Shown here piece by piece: positions 24,553-33,535 of a stretch of 64,000 nucleotides of DNA (position 1 is the stretch's first letter; each line of letters opens with the position of its first letter). The position numbers were made by a program, and so were the translations under genes. Under the pieces are notes generated by a model. The model had not been told where the DNA came from. It saw nothing but the letters and a program-made list of their open reading frames with translations, and did not search any database. This DNA is from Streptomyces fradiae ATCC 10745 = DSM 40063. Its GTDB lineage: Bacteria > Actinomycetota > Actinomycetes > Streptomycetales > Streptomycetaceae. Location of the stretch: positions 5,868,501 through 5,932,500 of the forward strand of contig NZ_CP023696.1 in the NCBI RefSeq assembly GCF_008704425.1, read 5' to 3'.

Positions 24553-25764
24553 TCACGCCCCCCGTGCGAGGAGGTCGTCGGCAGGGCTGTTCACGGGCTG
24601 CGGGGTGCCGGTGAGGTCCATGACGAACAGCGGCAGGCCGACGCCGTCCGCACGGGCACGGGACCGGTCCTCGTACCCGGCGAGGGAGAAGTAGACGGCG
24701 ACGGAGGAGGAGGCCAGCCCCTCCAGCCACAGGCACTCGACGGCGCGCAGCGGCACGGGGCGGGTGGTCGGGTCGACCTGCGCCACCAGCCCCGGCCCGC
24801 GCAGCTCGACGGCGGGCGACATGGACGAGCGCCGCTCCTCTGGCTGGACGACGTCCCGGAAGCCCAGCCACCGCAGGTACAGCGCGGCGGCCGTCACGAC
24901 GTCGCGGGCGGTGCGGATGGTGACGGGGTTGAAGGAGGGGCGGACGGCGGCGTGCGGGCCCGGCTGCGGGGCGGCGGCCCGCACGCCGGACAGGCCCGTG
25001 GCCGAGGCCGTGGCGCCGCCCGGCCCCGCGGGCGGCTCGGCGGCCGGGTCGGCGGGGGCACCGGGACCGGAGCCGGGCGCGGCCGGTACGGGGCCCGAGG
25101 GGCTGCCGGACGCGGGCCCGCTCCGCGCACCCGTCGCGGGCGTGCCGGAGCGGGGCGCAGCGGGTGCGGACGTGCCGGACGCCTCGCCGCTCGGGACGGC
25201 GGGGCCGGAGGCACCGGCGCGGGAGGCGCCGTGGCCGGGCGCGCCGCCCACCGCGCCGCCCACCGCGCCGTTTACCGGGCAGCCCGGTGCGGCGGGCGCG
25301 GGCGTGGGCGCGCCGGGTGCCTGGCCCGGCCTGCGGCCCGCCCCGCCGGTGGTCGCGCCCGGTACCGGTCCGCCGCCCGGCGCCTGGCCCGGCACCGTAC
25401 CGGCCGTGCCCCCGCGAGCGGCCCCGCCGCCACCGGTGCCCGGCACCGGCCGGTGCGGCGAGGCGGCCGTGGTCACCGGCCGGACGGGCACGCGCAGCAC
25501 CGTGCCGCACGGGCAGCCCAACTCCGGCTGCGGCCACTGGTCCTGCCGCCCGCACGATCCGCACCGCACGGTCACCCACTCGTCGGTCCAGGTGCGGTGC
25601 GTGATCGGCTCGGGCGGCGCGCCGCGCATCAGCGGAGGTGTGACCGGCGCCCCGCAGGCGCACGGGTACACGGGTGGCGTGTACGCGTGCGCGCGGCGGC
25701 AGACCGGGCAGCGCACCGGCACGTTCTCTCCCACGGCGATCGCCCCCTTCGTTTCGCCGCCCAT
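24553..25764 (-). CDS. Actinobacterial zinc-ribbon protein with disordered linker
   Basis: I do not recognise a function. The 403-residue product starts with two Cys-rich ribbons: CPVCRRAHAYTPPVYPCAC and CGSCGRQDQWPQPELGCPCG. A Gly-Ala-Pro-rich, probably disordered stretch follows from about residue 85 to 255. The C-terminal 150 residues are folded-looking (IRTARDVVTAAALYLRWLGF, AVECLWLEGLASSSVAVYFS, VGLPLFVMDLTG) and resemble a restriction-endonuclease-like or degenerate nuclease domain only loosely. Start ATG 25764 (MGGETKG) was chosen; ATG 25797 is possible. A nucleic-acid role is a guess from the ribbons. Confidence 0.75.
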   Translation of the reverse strand: MGGETKGAIAVGENVPVRCPVCRRAHAYTPPVYPCACGAPVTPPLMRGAPPEPITHRTWTDEWVTVRCGSCGRQDQWPQPELGCPCGTVLRVPVRPVTTAASPHRPVPGTGGGGAARGGTAGTVPGQAPGGGPVPGATTGGAGRRPGQAPGAPTPAPAAPGCPVNGAVGGAVGGAPGHGASRAGASGPAVPSGEASGTSAPAAPRSGTPATGARSGPASGSPSGPVPAAPGSGPGAPADPAAEPPAGPGGATASATGLSGVRAAAPQPGPHAAVRPSFNPVTIRTARDVVTAAALYLRWLGFRDVVQPEERRSSMSPAVELRGPGLVAQVDPTTRPVPLRAVECLWLEGLASSSVAVYFSLAGYEDRSRARADGVGLPLFVMDLTGTPQPVNSPADDLLARGA

Positions 25765-26306
25765 CGTCCACCACCGGCCGGGGGTTGGCGAGGGCATTCA
25801 GCCACGCCTTGACGGGTTCCGGCACCCGATCCGCCCTCGCTTTCCCATGACGGATCTCTTCTTCCGCAGAACGGAAGGGCGTGTGGGTCAAGGCTTCCGG
25901 ACCATGTGCCGGAGCCCGACCCGGCCGAGCGGGGGAACGCGCTCACGTTCCGAAGGGCCGCCCCAGCGACGGAAGTTGAGCGTCCAGTCGCCAGGGCGGC
26001 TGCCGGGGCGCCGGACGAGGCGGGGGCATGGGCTCCACACTCCCGCCCGCCACGTCGACCGCGCTCCCCGCGCGGACGCCGGGGCCACCGCCGCCCGCCC
26101 CGTCGGCGCCGCCGTGCGCGGCGGTACGTCCTGCCTGGTGGGCGCCGGCAGGCCACCGGCCTTCCCCGGGCCATCGCTGACGAGATTCCGCCCCTCCGTG
26201 CCCCCTCCGCCCGCCCGGCCGGGCGGGCGGACGCCCCCGCCCGAACCCACCGGGAACGGGGCCGTTCCCTGCCATGGCGGCGCGATGGCGGGGTAGGCGT
26301 ATCCAC
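25765..26306. other. Long intergenic region with a perfect 26-bp palindrome
   Basis: About 540 bp without a convincing gene. A small hairpin cttccg-cagaa-cggaag is at 25861-25877. At 26206-26231 is a perfect loopless palindrome (tccgcccgcccgg followed by its complement), which could act as a transcription stop for either side. Open frames here are Arg/Pro-rich shadows. Confidence 0.6.
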
Positions 26307-26477
26307 ATGACCGACATCGTGGACGCGGACGAACTGCTCCGCCGGCTCCGGGCCGCCCGTGACTGGGCCAGAGGCGAGGAGCGGCGGGCCCCCGACGAGG
26401 TGACGGCGACGGCCTACCGGGCGGTCCGCAGGGTCCTCGAACGCCTCGTGGACCCCAGCCACCCGAGCCCCTCCTGA
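26307..26477 (+). CDS. Small hypothetical protein (56 aa)
   Basis: Begins MTDIVDADELLRRLRAARDW at ATG 26307 and ends PSHPSPS. The sequence looks like an amphipathic two-helix protein, acidic and basic residues alternating, with coding-like third-position GC. No clear ribosome site. No function known; an upstream in-frame ATG at 26274 would add 11 basic residues. Moderate confidence that it is real. Confidence 0.5.
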   Translation: MTDIVDADELLRRLRAARDWARGEERRAPDEVTATAYRAVRRVLERLVDPSHPSPS

Positions 26478-26639
26478 CCCGCGCCGCCTCGCCGCGCGCC
26501 GCCCGCGCCGCCACGCCCGGCGCGCGGCGCGGTGCCTGCGCACACCCTTCTCCGGGGCATCCCGAACCCGGCGCGGCCCCCGGCGCCCGGCGCAGCGCAG
26601 CCCTCCGGCCGGAAGCGCTCGGCCTGCGGCAGCACCCCG

Positions 26640-27227
26640 TCAGGCCCCGGACCAGCCCATCAGGTTGCTGAACAGCTCGGCCTGCTCGATCGCGTCGTCC
26701 AGGGCGTGGTGCGTGTGCCGCCGCCGCGAGAGCAGCCCCGCGGGCATCGTCCGCTTGGCGACCGACCGCAGCGGCACCCGCGCCTTCGCGGCGTACAGGG
26801 TCTTCATGTCCAGGCAGCCCGAGTGCCCGAACGGGCTCTCGCCGGTGAACCGCATCAGGTACCAGTACAGGAACATCCAGTCGTACGCCGCCGGATAGCC
26901 GCACATCACCGGCTGGGCGCCCCGGCTCACCTCCCGCACCCACGCGGTGAACTCCCGCATGGCCGCCTCCGGTTCGTCCCCCTCCACGAGCAGCCGCTCC
27001 CGGTCCAGGCCGCTCACGGCCAGCGCCTCGGGCACGAACTCCCCGCCGGAGGGCCGAAGCTCCCGGTAGAAGGTCGCGGCCTCCGGATTCGCCGCCACGT
27101 ATCCGCCCGCGTCCTGCCGCCCGGCGACGGCGGCACCGAGGCTCAGCATCGAGTACGGGCCCGGGATCGGCCCGTCGGCCTCGATGTCCACGGAGATGTA
27201 CAGACTGGGGCGCACACGCTGGACCAT
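26640..27227 (-). CDS. DEDD-type 3'-5' exonuclease
   Basis: A 195-residue nuclease of the RNase T/DnaQ superfamily. The acidic motifs are YISVDIEADGP (D14, E16), GYPAAYDWMFLYWYL (Asp of Exo II) and HHALDDAIEQAELF (His and Asp of Exo III, DEDDh type). It is a stand-alone domain without polymerase or helicase parts, so DNA repair or RNA trimming are both possible. ATG 27227 (MVQRVRP) is chosen; ATG 27239 adds four residues. The 160-bp gap to the left is GC-rich and shows nothing. Confidence 0.88.
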   Translation of the reverse strand: MVQRVRPSLYISVDIEADGPIPGPYSMLSLGAAVAGRQDAGGYVAANPEAATFYRELRPSGGEFVPEALAVSGLDRERLLVEGDEPEAAMREFTAWVREVSRGAQPVMCGYPAAYDWMFLYWYLMRFTGESPFGHSGCLDMKTLYAAKARVPLRSVAKRTMPAGLLSRRRHTHHALDDAIEQAELFSNLMGWSGA

Positions 27228-27277
27228 GCCGCGGAGCATCCCACGCCCCGGCCTCCCGCCCCACCCGATTTCCCGCG

Positions 27278-27898
27278 TCACCGCCCGCCGCCGCCACCGC
27301 CCCCGCCCCCGCCCATCCGCCGCCCGCACTCCTCGGCCAGCCAGGGATACGCCGACGCGATCGCCGCGTACACCCGGTACCGCAGCAGCCGCTCCGCCTC
27401 CGCCCGCCCGGACGCGGCGAACAGCCCGTCCAGCAGAGCGTCGTACGACCGCAGCGCGTTCCGCAGGTAGCCGACCTGCCACCGCGCCAGGGAGGCGCCC
27501 GCCCCGTCGCCCGTCCCCGCCCCGTCGTCGGCCCCGGCCCCGCCCACCTCCCGCCGATACCGCACCGCGCGCCGCTCCAGCTCGGCGGGCGGCAGGACCG
27601 GCACCCGGATCGGCTCGGCCCGCAGCGTCGCCAGCACGGCCCGCCGCCTGCCCTCGGCCGCCACCCGTGGCCCCGCCAGTCCGGCCACCCCGCCGGCCCG
27701 CGCGCACACCGCGAACTCCCGCGCCCGCTCGACGGCCTCCACCCGCGCCAGCAGGTACAGCCGCACCGGCGCGCCCACCGCCTGCCGCGGACTGCGCCCC
27801 TGCACGTCAGGCAGCCCCAGCAGGTCGCGCACCATCCCGTCGGTCCACCCCCGCGACCGCAGGCCCTCCAGCGACACGAACGTCGCACGGTCCGTCAT
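27278..27898 (-). CDS. Hypothetical actinobacterial protein
   Basis: A 206-residue soluble protein starting MTDRATFVSLEGLRSRGWTD. The segment TDGMVRDLLGLPDVQ...PVRLYLLARVEAVE resembles a small winged-helix or MerR-like fold used by many Streptomyces proteins to recognise DNA, but no family can be named. It ends in a run of glycines (at 27281-27310) from a ccg-repeat. ATG 27898 has GGGGGGTGTC upstream, a weak ribosome site. It lies 50 bp upstream of the exonuclease gene on the same strand. Confidence 0.7.
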   Translation of the reverse strand: MTDRATFVSLEGLRSRGWTDGMVRDLLGLPDVQGRSPRQAVGAPVRLYLLARVEAVERAREFAVCARAGGVAGLAGPRVAAEGRRRAVLATLRAEPIRVPVLPPAELERRAVRYRREVGGAGADDGAGTGDGAGASLARWQVGYLRNALRSYDALLDGLFAASGRAEAERLLRYRVYAAIASAYPWLAEECGRRMGGGGGGGGGGR

Positions 27899-28026
27899 GA
27901 CACCCCCCGGATTCGGTCACTCTCCGTGACGAATCCAGTGAAGCGCACCCCACTGACAACGGCCCCGGAACCGCGCCCGCGGAGTGTGGCGCGGGACCGC
28001 CCGCCTCCGGTCCCGTACAAGAAGGC

Positions 28027-28059
28027 GCCCCGCCGCCGGATCGCGACCGGCGGCGGGGC
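28027..28059 (-). terminator. Hairpin after the DUF397 gene
   Basis: Perfect 13-bp stem (gccccgccgccgg / ccggcggcggggc) with a 7-base loop, 20 bases beyond the DUF397 stop in the leftward direction. Confidence 0.85.
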
Positions 28060-28078
28060 ACCAACGTGACCGAAGCGG

Positions 28079-28279
28079 TCAGGCTTCCTTGGTGTACGCC
28101 ACGAAGGACGCCCAACGGTCGCTGCCGAACGACAAGGACGGTCCCGCCGCGTGCTTGGAGTCCCGAACGTTCACGCTGCCCCGGTGGGAGGCCACCTCCA
28201 CGCAGTCCCCACCCTCGCCGCTGCTGTAGCTGCTCTTGAACCAGCGCAGTTCTATGTCAAGTGCCGTGTCCCTGCTCAC
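28079..28279 (-). CDS. DUF397 protein
   Basis: A 66-residue DUF397 protein, with the family core WFKSSYSSGEGGDCVEVA and VRDSKHAAGPSLSF. The GTG start at 28279 overlaps the stop of the upstream XRE regulator (GTGA), the usual arrangement in Streptomyces. Proteins of this family pair with XRE-DUF5753 regulators and have been discussed as toxin-antitoxin-like or as developmental regulators; the exact role here is unknown. Confidence 0.93.
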   Translation of the reverse strand: MSRDTALDIELRWFKSSYSSGEGGDCVEVASHRGSVNVRDSKHAAGPSLSFGSDRWASFVAYTKEA

Positions 28280-29133
28280 AGTTCTCCTAGCAACTTCTCG
28301 ATGAAGGCCATCGACTCTCGCGGGGTGAGAGCCTGGGCCCGGATGATTCCATACTGCGCCTCGATCTCTCGGACTGGCTTGCGGTCGATGTGGAGGCGGC
28401 TCACATTCTGCACCTCGACGTAGGCCACTCTGCGGCCGTCCATCGTCTCCATCAGTGTGAACGGACCACTGAGCCCGGCGTGGTCCTCGCGGTCCAGAGG
28501 CATCACCTGGAGCTCCACGCTCCGCTTCTCGCCCATGAGCATGAGGTGTTCCAACTGACCCCGCAGGACGGATCTGCCGCCGATGGGGCGCCGCAGCACC
28601 GCTTCCTCCATCACGAAGCTCATCAGAGGCACAGGCCAGCGCGAGAAGATCTCCTGGCGTGCCATTCGCGCAGCTACGCGCTGCTCGATCGTCTCCTCGT
28701 CAAGTAGCGGACGGCGCCTGGTGAACACGGCCCGCGCATAGTCCTGTGTCTGTAGCAGTCCCTTGACCACATGTGTGTCATACGCGTGCAGCTCGACCGC
28801 CTGCGCCTCCACCCGCGCGGCGTCCCGGAAGAAGCTCGGGTAGCGGACGCGCGCCACCTCCTCCTTCCGCGCCGCCAGGACGCCCCTCGCCTCCAGCACC
28901 TCGTCGGCCTTCTCGACCAAGTGCTCCTTGGGGATGCGGCGGCCCTGTTCGACCGACGCGACCAGGGCCTCGCTGTACCCGAGCCGTCCTCCGAGCTCCG
29001 CCTGCGACAGTCCGGCCAGCGTCCTGAAGATCTTCAGCTGCCTCCCGAAGGACCTCAGGACCTCGGTCCCCGCGTCGTCCCCGTCGTGCTCGCCGCTGTC
29101 CGTCGGTCCCTCGGGCCGACGTTCCTCCGTCAT
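28276..29133 (-). CDS. XRE-family regulator with DUF5753 domain
   Basis: A 285-residue DNA-binding protein. HTH_31/XRE domain at about residues 28-85 (GRQLKIFRTLAGLSQAELGG, YSEALVASVEQGRRIP), DUF5753 from about 100 (VVKGLLQTQDYARAVF, QLEHLMLMGEKRSVELQVMP). GGAGGTGGGGAGC precedes ATG 29133. It forms an operon with DUF397 and is divergent from an HATPase gene, the standard Streptomyces trio. The trio probably controls its own expression through the 136-bp divergent region. Confidence 0.94.
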   Translation of the reverse strand: MTEERRPEGPTDSGEHDGDDAGTEVLRSFGRQLKIFRTLAGLSQAELGGRLGYSEALVASVEQGRRIPKEHLVEKADEVLEARGVLAARKEEVARVRYPSFFRDAARVEAQAVELHAYDTHVVKGLLQTQDYARAVFTRRRPLLDEETIEQRVAARMARQEIFSRWPVPLMSFVMEEAVLRRPIGGRSVLRGQLEHLMLMGEKRSVELQVMPLDREDHAGLSGPFTLMETMDGRRVAYVEVQNVSRLHIDRKPVREIEAQYGIIRAQALTPRESMAFIEKLLGEL

Positions 29134-29269
29134 GCTCCCCACCTCCGTTTGACCGTCGCAGGAGTAACGGATCGACGCCCCGACAGGCCACGCCCCGTAC
29201 CCGTACAGCGACCTTCCGTACCTGCGGTCCTGCTGGTGGGGACACGCACCAGCCAAGATCCTCATAGGC

Positions 29270-29719
29270 ATGACGACCGAGACCCGCCCTCCCACCGCCG
29301 GTACCGTCCGCGACTTCGCGATGCGGTTCACCTCGACTCCGCGCGGCGCCCGCCTCGCCCGCCGGCTGACCTCGCACCGGCTGCACGAGTGGGGCCACCC
29401 CTACGACGGCTCCGTCAACGAGTCCATGACGCTGATCACCGCGGAACTGGCCGCGAACGCCGTGCGCCACGGCCACGTACCGGGACGGGACTTCGCGCTG
29501 CGGCTCCTGGCGGCCGCGACGTTCGTCCGTGTCGAGGTCACCGACACCCGCACGGAGCGCCGGCCGTCGCCGGACCGGCCCCGCCGACCGGAACGGGACG
29601 AGGAGTCCGGCCGCGGCCTGTACCTCGTCGCCGAACTCGCCGACCGGTGGGGCGTCGTGCCGCGCACCGGAGCACCCGGCAAGTCGGTGTGGGCGGAACT
29701 CGACGTCACCATCGTCTGA
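29270..29719 (+). CDS. Anti-sigma-factor-like HATPase (RsbW/SpoIIAB type)
   Basis: A 149-residue single-domain ATP-binding protein of the GHKL fold. The N box is ITAELAANAVRHGHVPG (about 64-80) and a G-type box is GRGLYLVAELADRWG (about 115-130). There is no sensor or phospho-acceptor domain. Such proteins are common in Streptomyces next to XRE-DUF397 pairs. It may bind a sigma factor or a DUF397-type partner; no sigma gene is nearby. ATG 29270 opens the frame after a divergent gap. Confidence 0.9.
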   Translation: MTTETRPPTAGTVRDFAMRFTSTPRGARLARRLTSHRLHEWGHPYDGSVNESMTLITAELAANAVRHGHVPGRDFALRLLAAATFVRVEVTDTRTERRPSPDRPRRPERDEESGRGLYLVAELADRWGVVPRTGAPGKSVWAELDVTIV

Positions 29720-29743
29720 CGGGTGGGGCGGCCCCGTGCCCCC

Positions 29744-30376
29744 TCACCGCAGACGCCCCAGGTCCGCCTCCGTGTCGACGTCGTACGGTTCCGCCACGTC
29801 GTCGCACGGCACCAGGGCGACCTCCGCCGCGTGCGCCCGCAGGTAGGTCCGCGCGCCCCGGTCGCCCTCCGCGCCGTCCGCCACGTCCGCCCAGCGGGCC
29901 GCCCCCAGCAGCACCGGGTGCCCGCGACGCCCCCCGTACGACGCCGCGGCCAGCGAGCCCGGCCCGCGGTACGCGCCCACCAGCCGTGCCACCGCGCCGG
30001 CGCCGATCCCCGGCTGGTCCACCAGTGTCACCAGGGCGGCGCCCGCCCCGCTCCCCGCCAGCGACGCCAGCCCGGCCCGCAGCGACGAGCCCATGCCCCG
30101 CTCCCAGTCCCGGTTCTCCACCACCACGCACCCCGACAGGTCGGCCCGCTCCCGGACCGCTCCGGCCGCCGCGCCCAGCACCACGTGGACCGCCCCGCAC
30201 CCCCCGGCCCGCAGCGCGCCCACCGCGTGCTCGACGAGCAGCCGCCCCCGGTGCTCCAGCAGCGCCTTGGGCCGCCCCCCGAGCCGCCGCCCCCCGCCCG
30301 CCGCGAGCAGCAGGCCGGCGACCGGCGCCGAAGCGGTCGCGGCCCCCCGGTTGTCGTACGCGTGTGTGCCGTCCAC
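29744..30376 (-). CDS. MobA/MocA-like nucleotidyltransferase
   Basis: A 210-residue NTP-transferase of the molybdenum-cofactor guanylyl/cytidylyltransferase-like group. The NTP-binding signature LLLAAGGGRRLGGRPKALL is at about residues 21-39, followed by VTLVDQPG (metal site) and GHPVLLG. GTG 30376 is the chosen start; earlier starts run into basic, unconserved sequence. It might mature the MGD or MCD form of the molybdenum cofactor for enzymes such as NarG, although that operon lies 23 kb away. Convergent with the HATPase gene. Confidence 0.85.
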   Translation of the reverse strand: MDGTHAYDNRGAATASAPVAGLLLAAGGGRRLGGRPKALLEHRGRLLVEHAVGALRAGGCGAVHVVLGAAAGAVRERADLSGCVVVENRDWERGMGSSLRAGLASLAGSGAGAALVTLVDQPGIGAGAVARLVGAYRGPGSLAAASYGGRRGHPVLLGAARWADVADGAEGDRGARTYLRAHAAEVALVPCDDVAEPYDVDTEADLGRLR

Positions 30377-30519
30377 GGTCCGTGCATACCGCACCGCGCC
30401 CGCGCGTGGAGCCGGGACGCACCGCTTGGATAGGGTTCGGGGTCCGGCACGGCCCGTGCCGGAGACACAAGTACCGCACACCGCAGGCGCGGTGAGTTCT
30501 TCTCAGGAGACATGGATTG

Positions 30520-32418
30520 ATGAGTGGTGGTCAGCACCATCGGGGGACCGTCTTCCAGCCGCTGGAGGAGGACGACCCGCGCTCCGTCGCGGGGTACCGG
30601 CTCGCGGCGCGCCTCGGCGCGGGCGGCATGGGCAAGGTCTACCTGTCGTACACGCCCGGCGGCCGTCCCGTCGCCATCAAGGTGATCCGCCCCGACTTCG
30701 CACAGGACGCCGAGTTCCGGCGGCGCTTCGCCCAGGAGGTGCAGGCCGCCCAGCGCGTCCAGGGCCTCTACACGGCGCCGGTCATCGACGCCGACACCGA
30801 CGCCCGCGAACCGTGGCTCGCCACCGCCTACGTCCCCGGCCCCTCCCTCGCCGACGCCGTGCAGAGGCACGGCCCCATGCCCGTCGACACGGTGCTGCTG
30901 CTCGTCGCGGGCATCGCGGAGGCCCTCCAGGTCATCCACGGCGCCGGCATCGTCCACCGCGACCTGAAGCCCGGCAACGTCCTCCTCGCCTCCGACGGCC
31001 CGCGCGTCATCGACTTCGGCATCGCCCGCGCCGCCGACGCCACCTCGCTCACCAGCAGCGGCGTCACCATCGGCACCCCGTCGTTCATGGCGCCCGAGCA
31101 GGCCGCGGGCAGCACGGTGACGCCCGCGACGGACGTGTTCGCCCTCGGGCAGGTCGCCGCGTACGCCGCGCTGGGCAGCCCCGCCTTCGGCGAGGGCACC
31201 TCGCACGGGGTGCTCTACCGCATCGTGCACGAGGAGCCGTCGCTGGACGGCCTGCCCGAGCAGCTCCGGGAGCTGGTCGGCCGCTGCCTGGAGAAGGACC
31301 CAGCCGCCCGGCCGGCCGTCGCCGAGGTCCTGACGCTGTGCCACCGGGCGAGCGACCAGACCGCGCTGCGCCGCCCCGAGGAGTGGCTGCCCGGCGCCGT
31401 CGCCGCCGACATCACCACGCGGGCCGCCGCGCCCGCCCCGGCCGCCGCCACGACCCCGCCCCCGCCGGCCGCCCCGCCCGCCGGGTCCGCGCCCGGCCCC
31501 GCCGGGCAGGTCCCGGGCGCGGCGCAGGCGCCCGCCGCGGGCCACGCCACGCCGCCGCCCACCCACCCGGCCACCGCGCACGCCGCGCCGCCCGCCCCGC
31601 CGCAGGGCTTCGGCCCGCCGCCCGCCATGGGCCCCGGCCACGCCCCCACGCCCCCGCCGCAGCCGCACCCCTACACCCACCCGGTGGTCGGCGCCGCGCC
31701 GTACGGTCCGGGGGCACCCGGCGCGCCGGTCCCGCAGGCGCCCGCGCCCGCGCCGAAGCGGAAGTCGCGCGCCGCGCTGGTCGCCGTCGCCGCGATCGTC
31801 GCCTTCGCCGTCGCGGGCGGCGCCACCGCCTACGCCCTCCTCAAGGACAGCGGCAAGGAGGACCGCGCCGGCCGGACGCAGGACGCCTCCTCCGGCACGC
31901 CGAAGCCCGCCACGGAGACGGACACCGCCGGTCAGGGCGACGGCGCCCCGGCCGGCGACAGCACCGGCGCGGACGCGGGCGCGGACGGCGGCGAGGCGTC
32001 GCCCAGCGCCCCCGCCGACCCTCCCGCCGCCCCGCCCGAGCCCGTCGAGTACAAGGGCATCGACCTGACCGAGGGGTACGAACTCACCCTCGCCGACGAC
32101 CCGTTGAAGCCCAAGCGGGAAGGCGGCGACATCGACTACGGCACGTCCGGCCTCTCCACCTCCGACGGCGGACGCCTCGTGATGCTGCGCAACGGACAGG
32201 CGGGCACGCTGGAGACCTGCCTCAACGAGACGCGGTACACCCGCTACATCCGCGACTCGCAGATGACCAAGGGCTCCCGCGTCTGCCTCCAGAACGGCGC
32301 CGGGGACGTCGCGCTGCTGACGGTCCTCGGCTTCTCGCCCGAGTCCGACCCGAGCGACTACATCACCCTCGACGTGACGGTGTGGCGGGGCGCGATGGAC
32401 GTGGAGCAGCCCAGCTGA
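30520..32418 (+). CDS. Membrane Ser/Thr protein kinase (Hanks type)
   Basis: A 632-residue sensor kinase. Kinase domain about 22-290: Gly loop LGAGGMGKVYLSY, AIKVIRP (ATP Lys), HRDLKPGN (catalytic Asp), DFGIARA (metal site), MAPEQAAG. A Pro-Ala-rich juxtamembrane region spans about 300-410, one membrane helix about 415-438 (AALVAVAAIVAFAVAGG) and an extracytoplasmic domain with two Cys follows after a disordered Ala-Asp-Gly stretch. There are no PASTA repeats. ATG 30520 has CAGGAGA upstream; TTG 30517 is possible. The outer domain (about 510-632) resembles no family I can name. Confidence 0.93.
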   Translation: MSGGQHHRGTVFQPLEEDDPRSVAGYRLAARLGAGGMGKVYLSYTPGGRPVAIKVIRPDFAQDAEFRRRFAQEVQAAQRVQGLYTAPVIDADTDAREPWLATAYVPGPSLADAVQRHGPMPVDTVLLLVAGIAEALQVIHGAGIVHRDLKPGNVLLASDGPRVIDFGIARAADATSLTSSGVTIGTPSFMAPEQAAGSTVTPATDVFALGQVAAYAALGSPAFGEGTSHGVLYRIVHEEPSLDGLPEQLRELVGRCLEKDPAARPAVAEVLTLCHRASDQTALRRPEEWLPGAVAADITTRAAAPAPAAATTPPPPAAPPAGSAPGPAGQVPGAAQAPAAGHATPPPTHPATAHAAPPAPPQGFGPPPAMGPGHAPTPPPQPHPYTHPVVGAAPYGPGAPGAPVPQAPAPAPKRKSRAALVAVAAIVAFAVAGGATAYALLKDSGKEDRAGRTQDASSGTPKPATETDTAGQGDGAPAGDSTGADAGADGGEASPSAPADPPAAPPEPVEYKGIDLTEGYELTLADDPLKPKREGGDIDYGTSGLSTSDGGRLVMLRNGQAGTLETCLNETRYTRYIRDSQMTKGSRVCLQNGAGDVALLTVLGFSPESDPSDYITLDVTVWRGAMDVEQPS

Positions 32419-32443
32419 CGGCCGGCCCTCGCGTATGCCGGGC

Positions 32444-32472
32444 GGGGGCGGCGCGGACCCCGCACCGCCCCC
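32444..32472 (+). terminator. Hairpin after the Ser/Thr kinase gene
   Basis: A 13-bp stem with one mismatch (gggggcggcgcgg / ccgcaccgccccc) and a 3-base loop, 25 bp after the stop codon. The following 90 bp hold several gtaccgca-type repeats. Confidence 0.7.
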
Positions 32473-32566
32473 GTACCGGCACCGGTCCGGCCCCCGTACC
32501 GCACCCGCAGGGGTACCGCACCGGCAGGCGTACCGCCCGGCCGTTTGAGCCGGAGCACGGCAGTCG

Positions 32567-33535
32567 TCACACGGGCAGGATCCTCGTCGCCGTCACGCCG
32601 CCGGCCGGAGGCGGCCGGTTGAGCAGCGAGTCCGCGACCGCGACGGCGGACGGGGCGAGCCGGGTCCCACCGTCGTCGACGTCCCAGAGCGCGTTCTGCA
32701 GCAGCCGTCCCAGAGTCCAGCCGGTCGCGCGTGCGCGGTCCAGCCCGAGGACCTCGGTGAGCAGGTCGAAGCGCCGCCGCACGATGCGGGGGGTGTCGCC
32801 CTTCGCCACGACGTCGTCCCACCTGCTGTCCAGGGCGGGCCACAGATCGAATCCCGGGTCGCCGGCGAGTGGCTCGGGGTCGACGGCGATCCACGGTTCG
32901 CGCTGTGCGGCGAGGACGTTGCCGTAGTGCAGATCCCAGTGCAGCATCCGCTCCCCGGGCTCACCGGCCAGTTCGGCCACCGCCGAGGCCCAGCTCCGCA
33001 CGCGCCGCCGGTCGGCCGAATCCGCCAGCGCCATCACCGCCCGGGGGACTTGGTCCAGCATCTCGGAGGCGACGTCGCCGAGACCGCGCAGACTCCGGGG
33101 CGCGGGCACTGCGACCAGCCGCGCGAGAAGCTCGGCGAGGGTGCTCATCGCCACGTCGTCATCGCTGACCGAGGCCAGGGTTCTGGCGCCGTCCAGGCGT
33201 TCCAGCAGCATGCTGCTGCTCGTGGGATCGTGGTCGAGCAGTCGCACCATCCCCTTGCCGTTCCAGGTGCGAAGGCCGATCAGTGCGGCGGTGGTCTCCT
33301 CTCTGGGCATCTGGAGTCTGAGCACCGCGGGCGCGCCGTCGGGGCGCAGCACGGGCAGCACCAACGAGGACTCTCCGGCTCGCGCGGGGCCGTCCCGTTC
33401 CAGATCCCAGCGTTCCAGCATGCTCGCCGCCAGAGCCGGCAGTCCGGCGATCCAGGCTCTCCCGTCCTCACCGAAGCCCGAGGCGTACGACGCCGCGAGG
33501 TGATGCGGGACCTCGGATGCCTCCAGCCTGCTCAC
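32567..33535 (-). CDS. APH(6)/hydroxyurea-type antibiotic phosphotransferase
   Basis: A 322-residue phosphotransferase of the aminoglycoside/hydroxyurea kinase family (Pfam APH_6_hur). The catalytic loop MLHWDLHYGNVLAA and the metal-binding DPEPLAGDPGFDLWP give a complete active site; the N-terminal ATP region includes VLRLQMPREE. Known relatives inactivate streptomycin at the 6-OH or hydroxyurea. GTG 33535 has GGAAGGAGG upstream; longer starts lie in unconserved Arg/Pro-rich sequence. It is not beside an aminoglycoside cluster, so it is an orphan resistance or detoxification gene by inference. Confidence 0.88.
   Translation of the reverse strand: MSRLEASEVPHHLAASYASGFGEDGRAWIAGLPALAASMLERWDLERDGPARAGESSLVLPVLRPDGAPAVLRLQMPREETTAALIGLRTWNGKGMVRLLDHDPTSSSMLLERLDGARTLASVSDDDVAMSTLAELLARLVAVPAPRSLRGLGDVASEMLDQVPRAVMALADSADRRRVRSWASAVAELAGEPGERMLHWDLHYGNVLAAQREPWIAVDPEPLAGDPGFDLWPALDSRWDDVVAKGDTPRIVRRRFDLLTEVLGLDRARATGWTLGRLLQNALWDVDDGGTRLAPSAVAVADSLLNRPPPAGGVTATRILPV

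Noticed and set aside
22064..25891. A 1275-codon antisense frame across the FadD-like, GNAT and zinc-ribbon genes
   Set aside because: It crosses three well-supported genes and has no recognisable domain.
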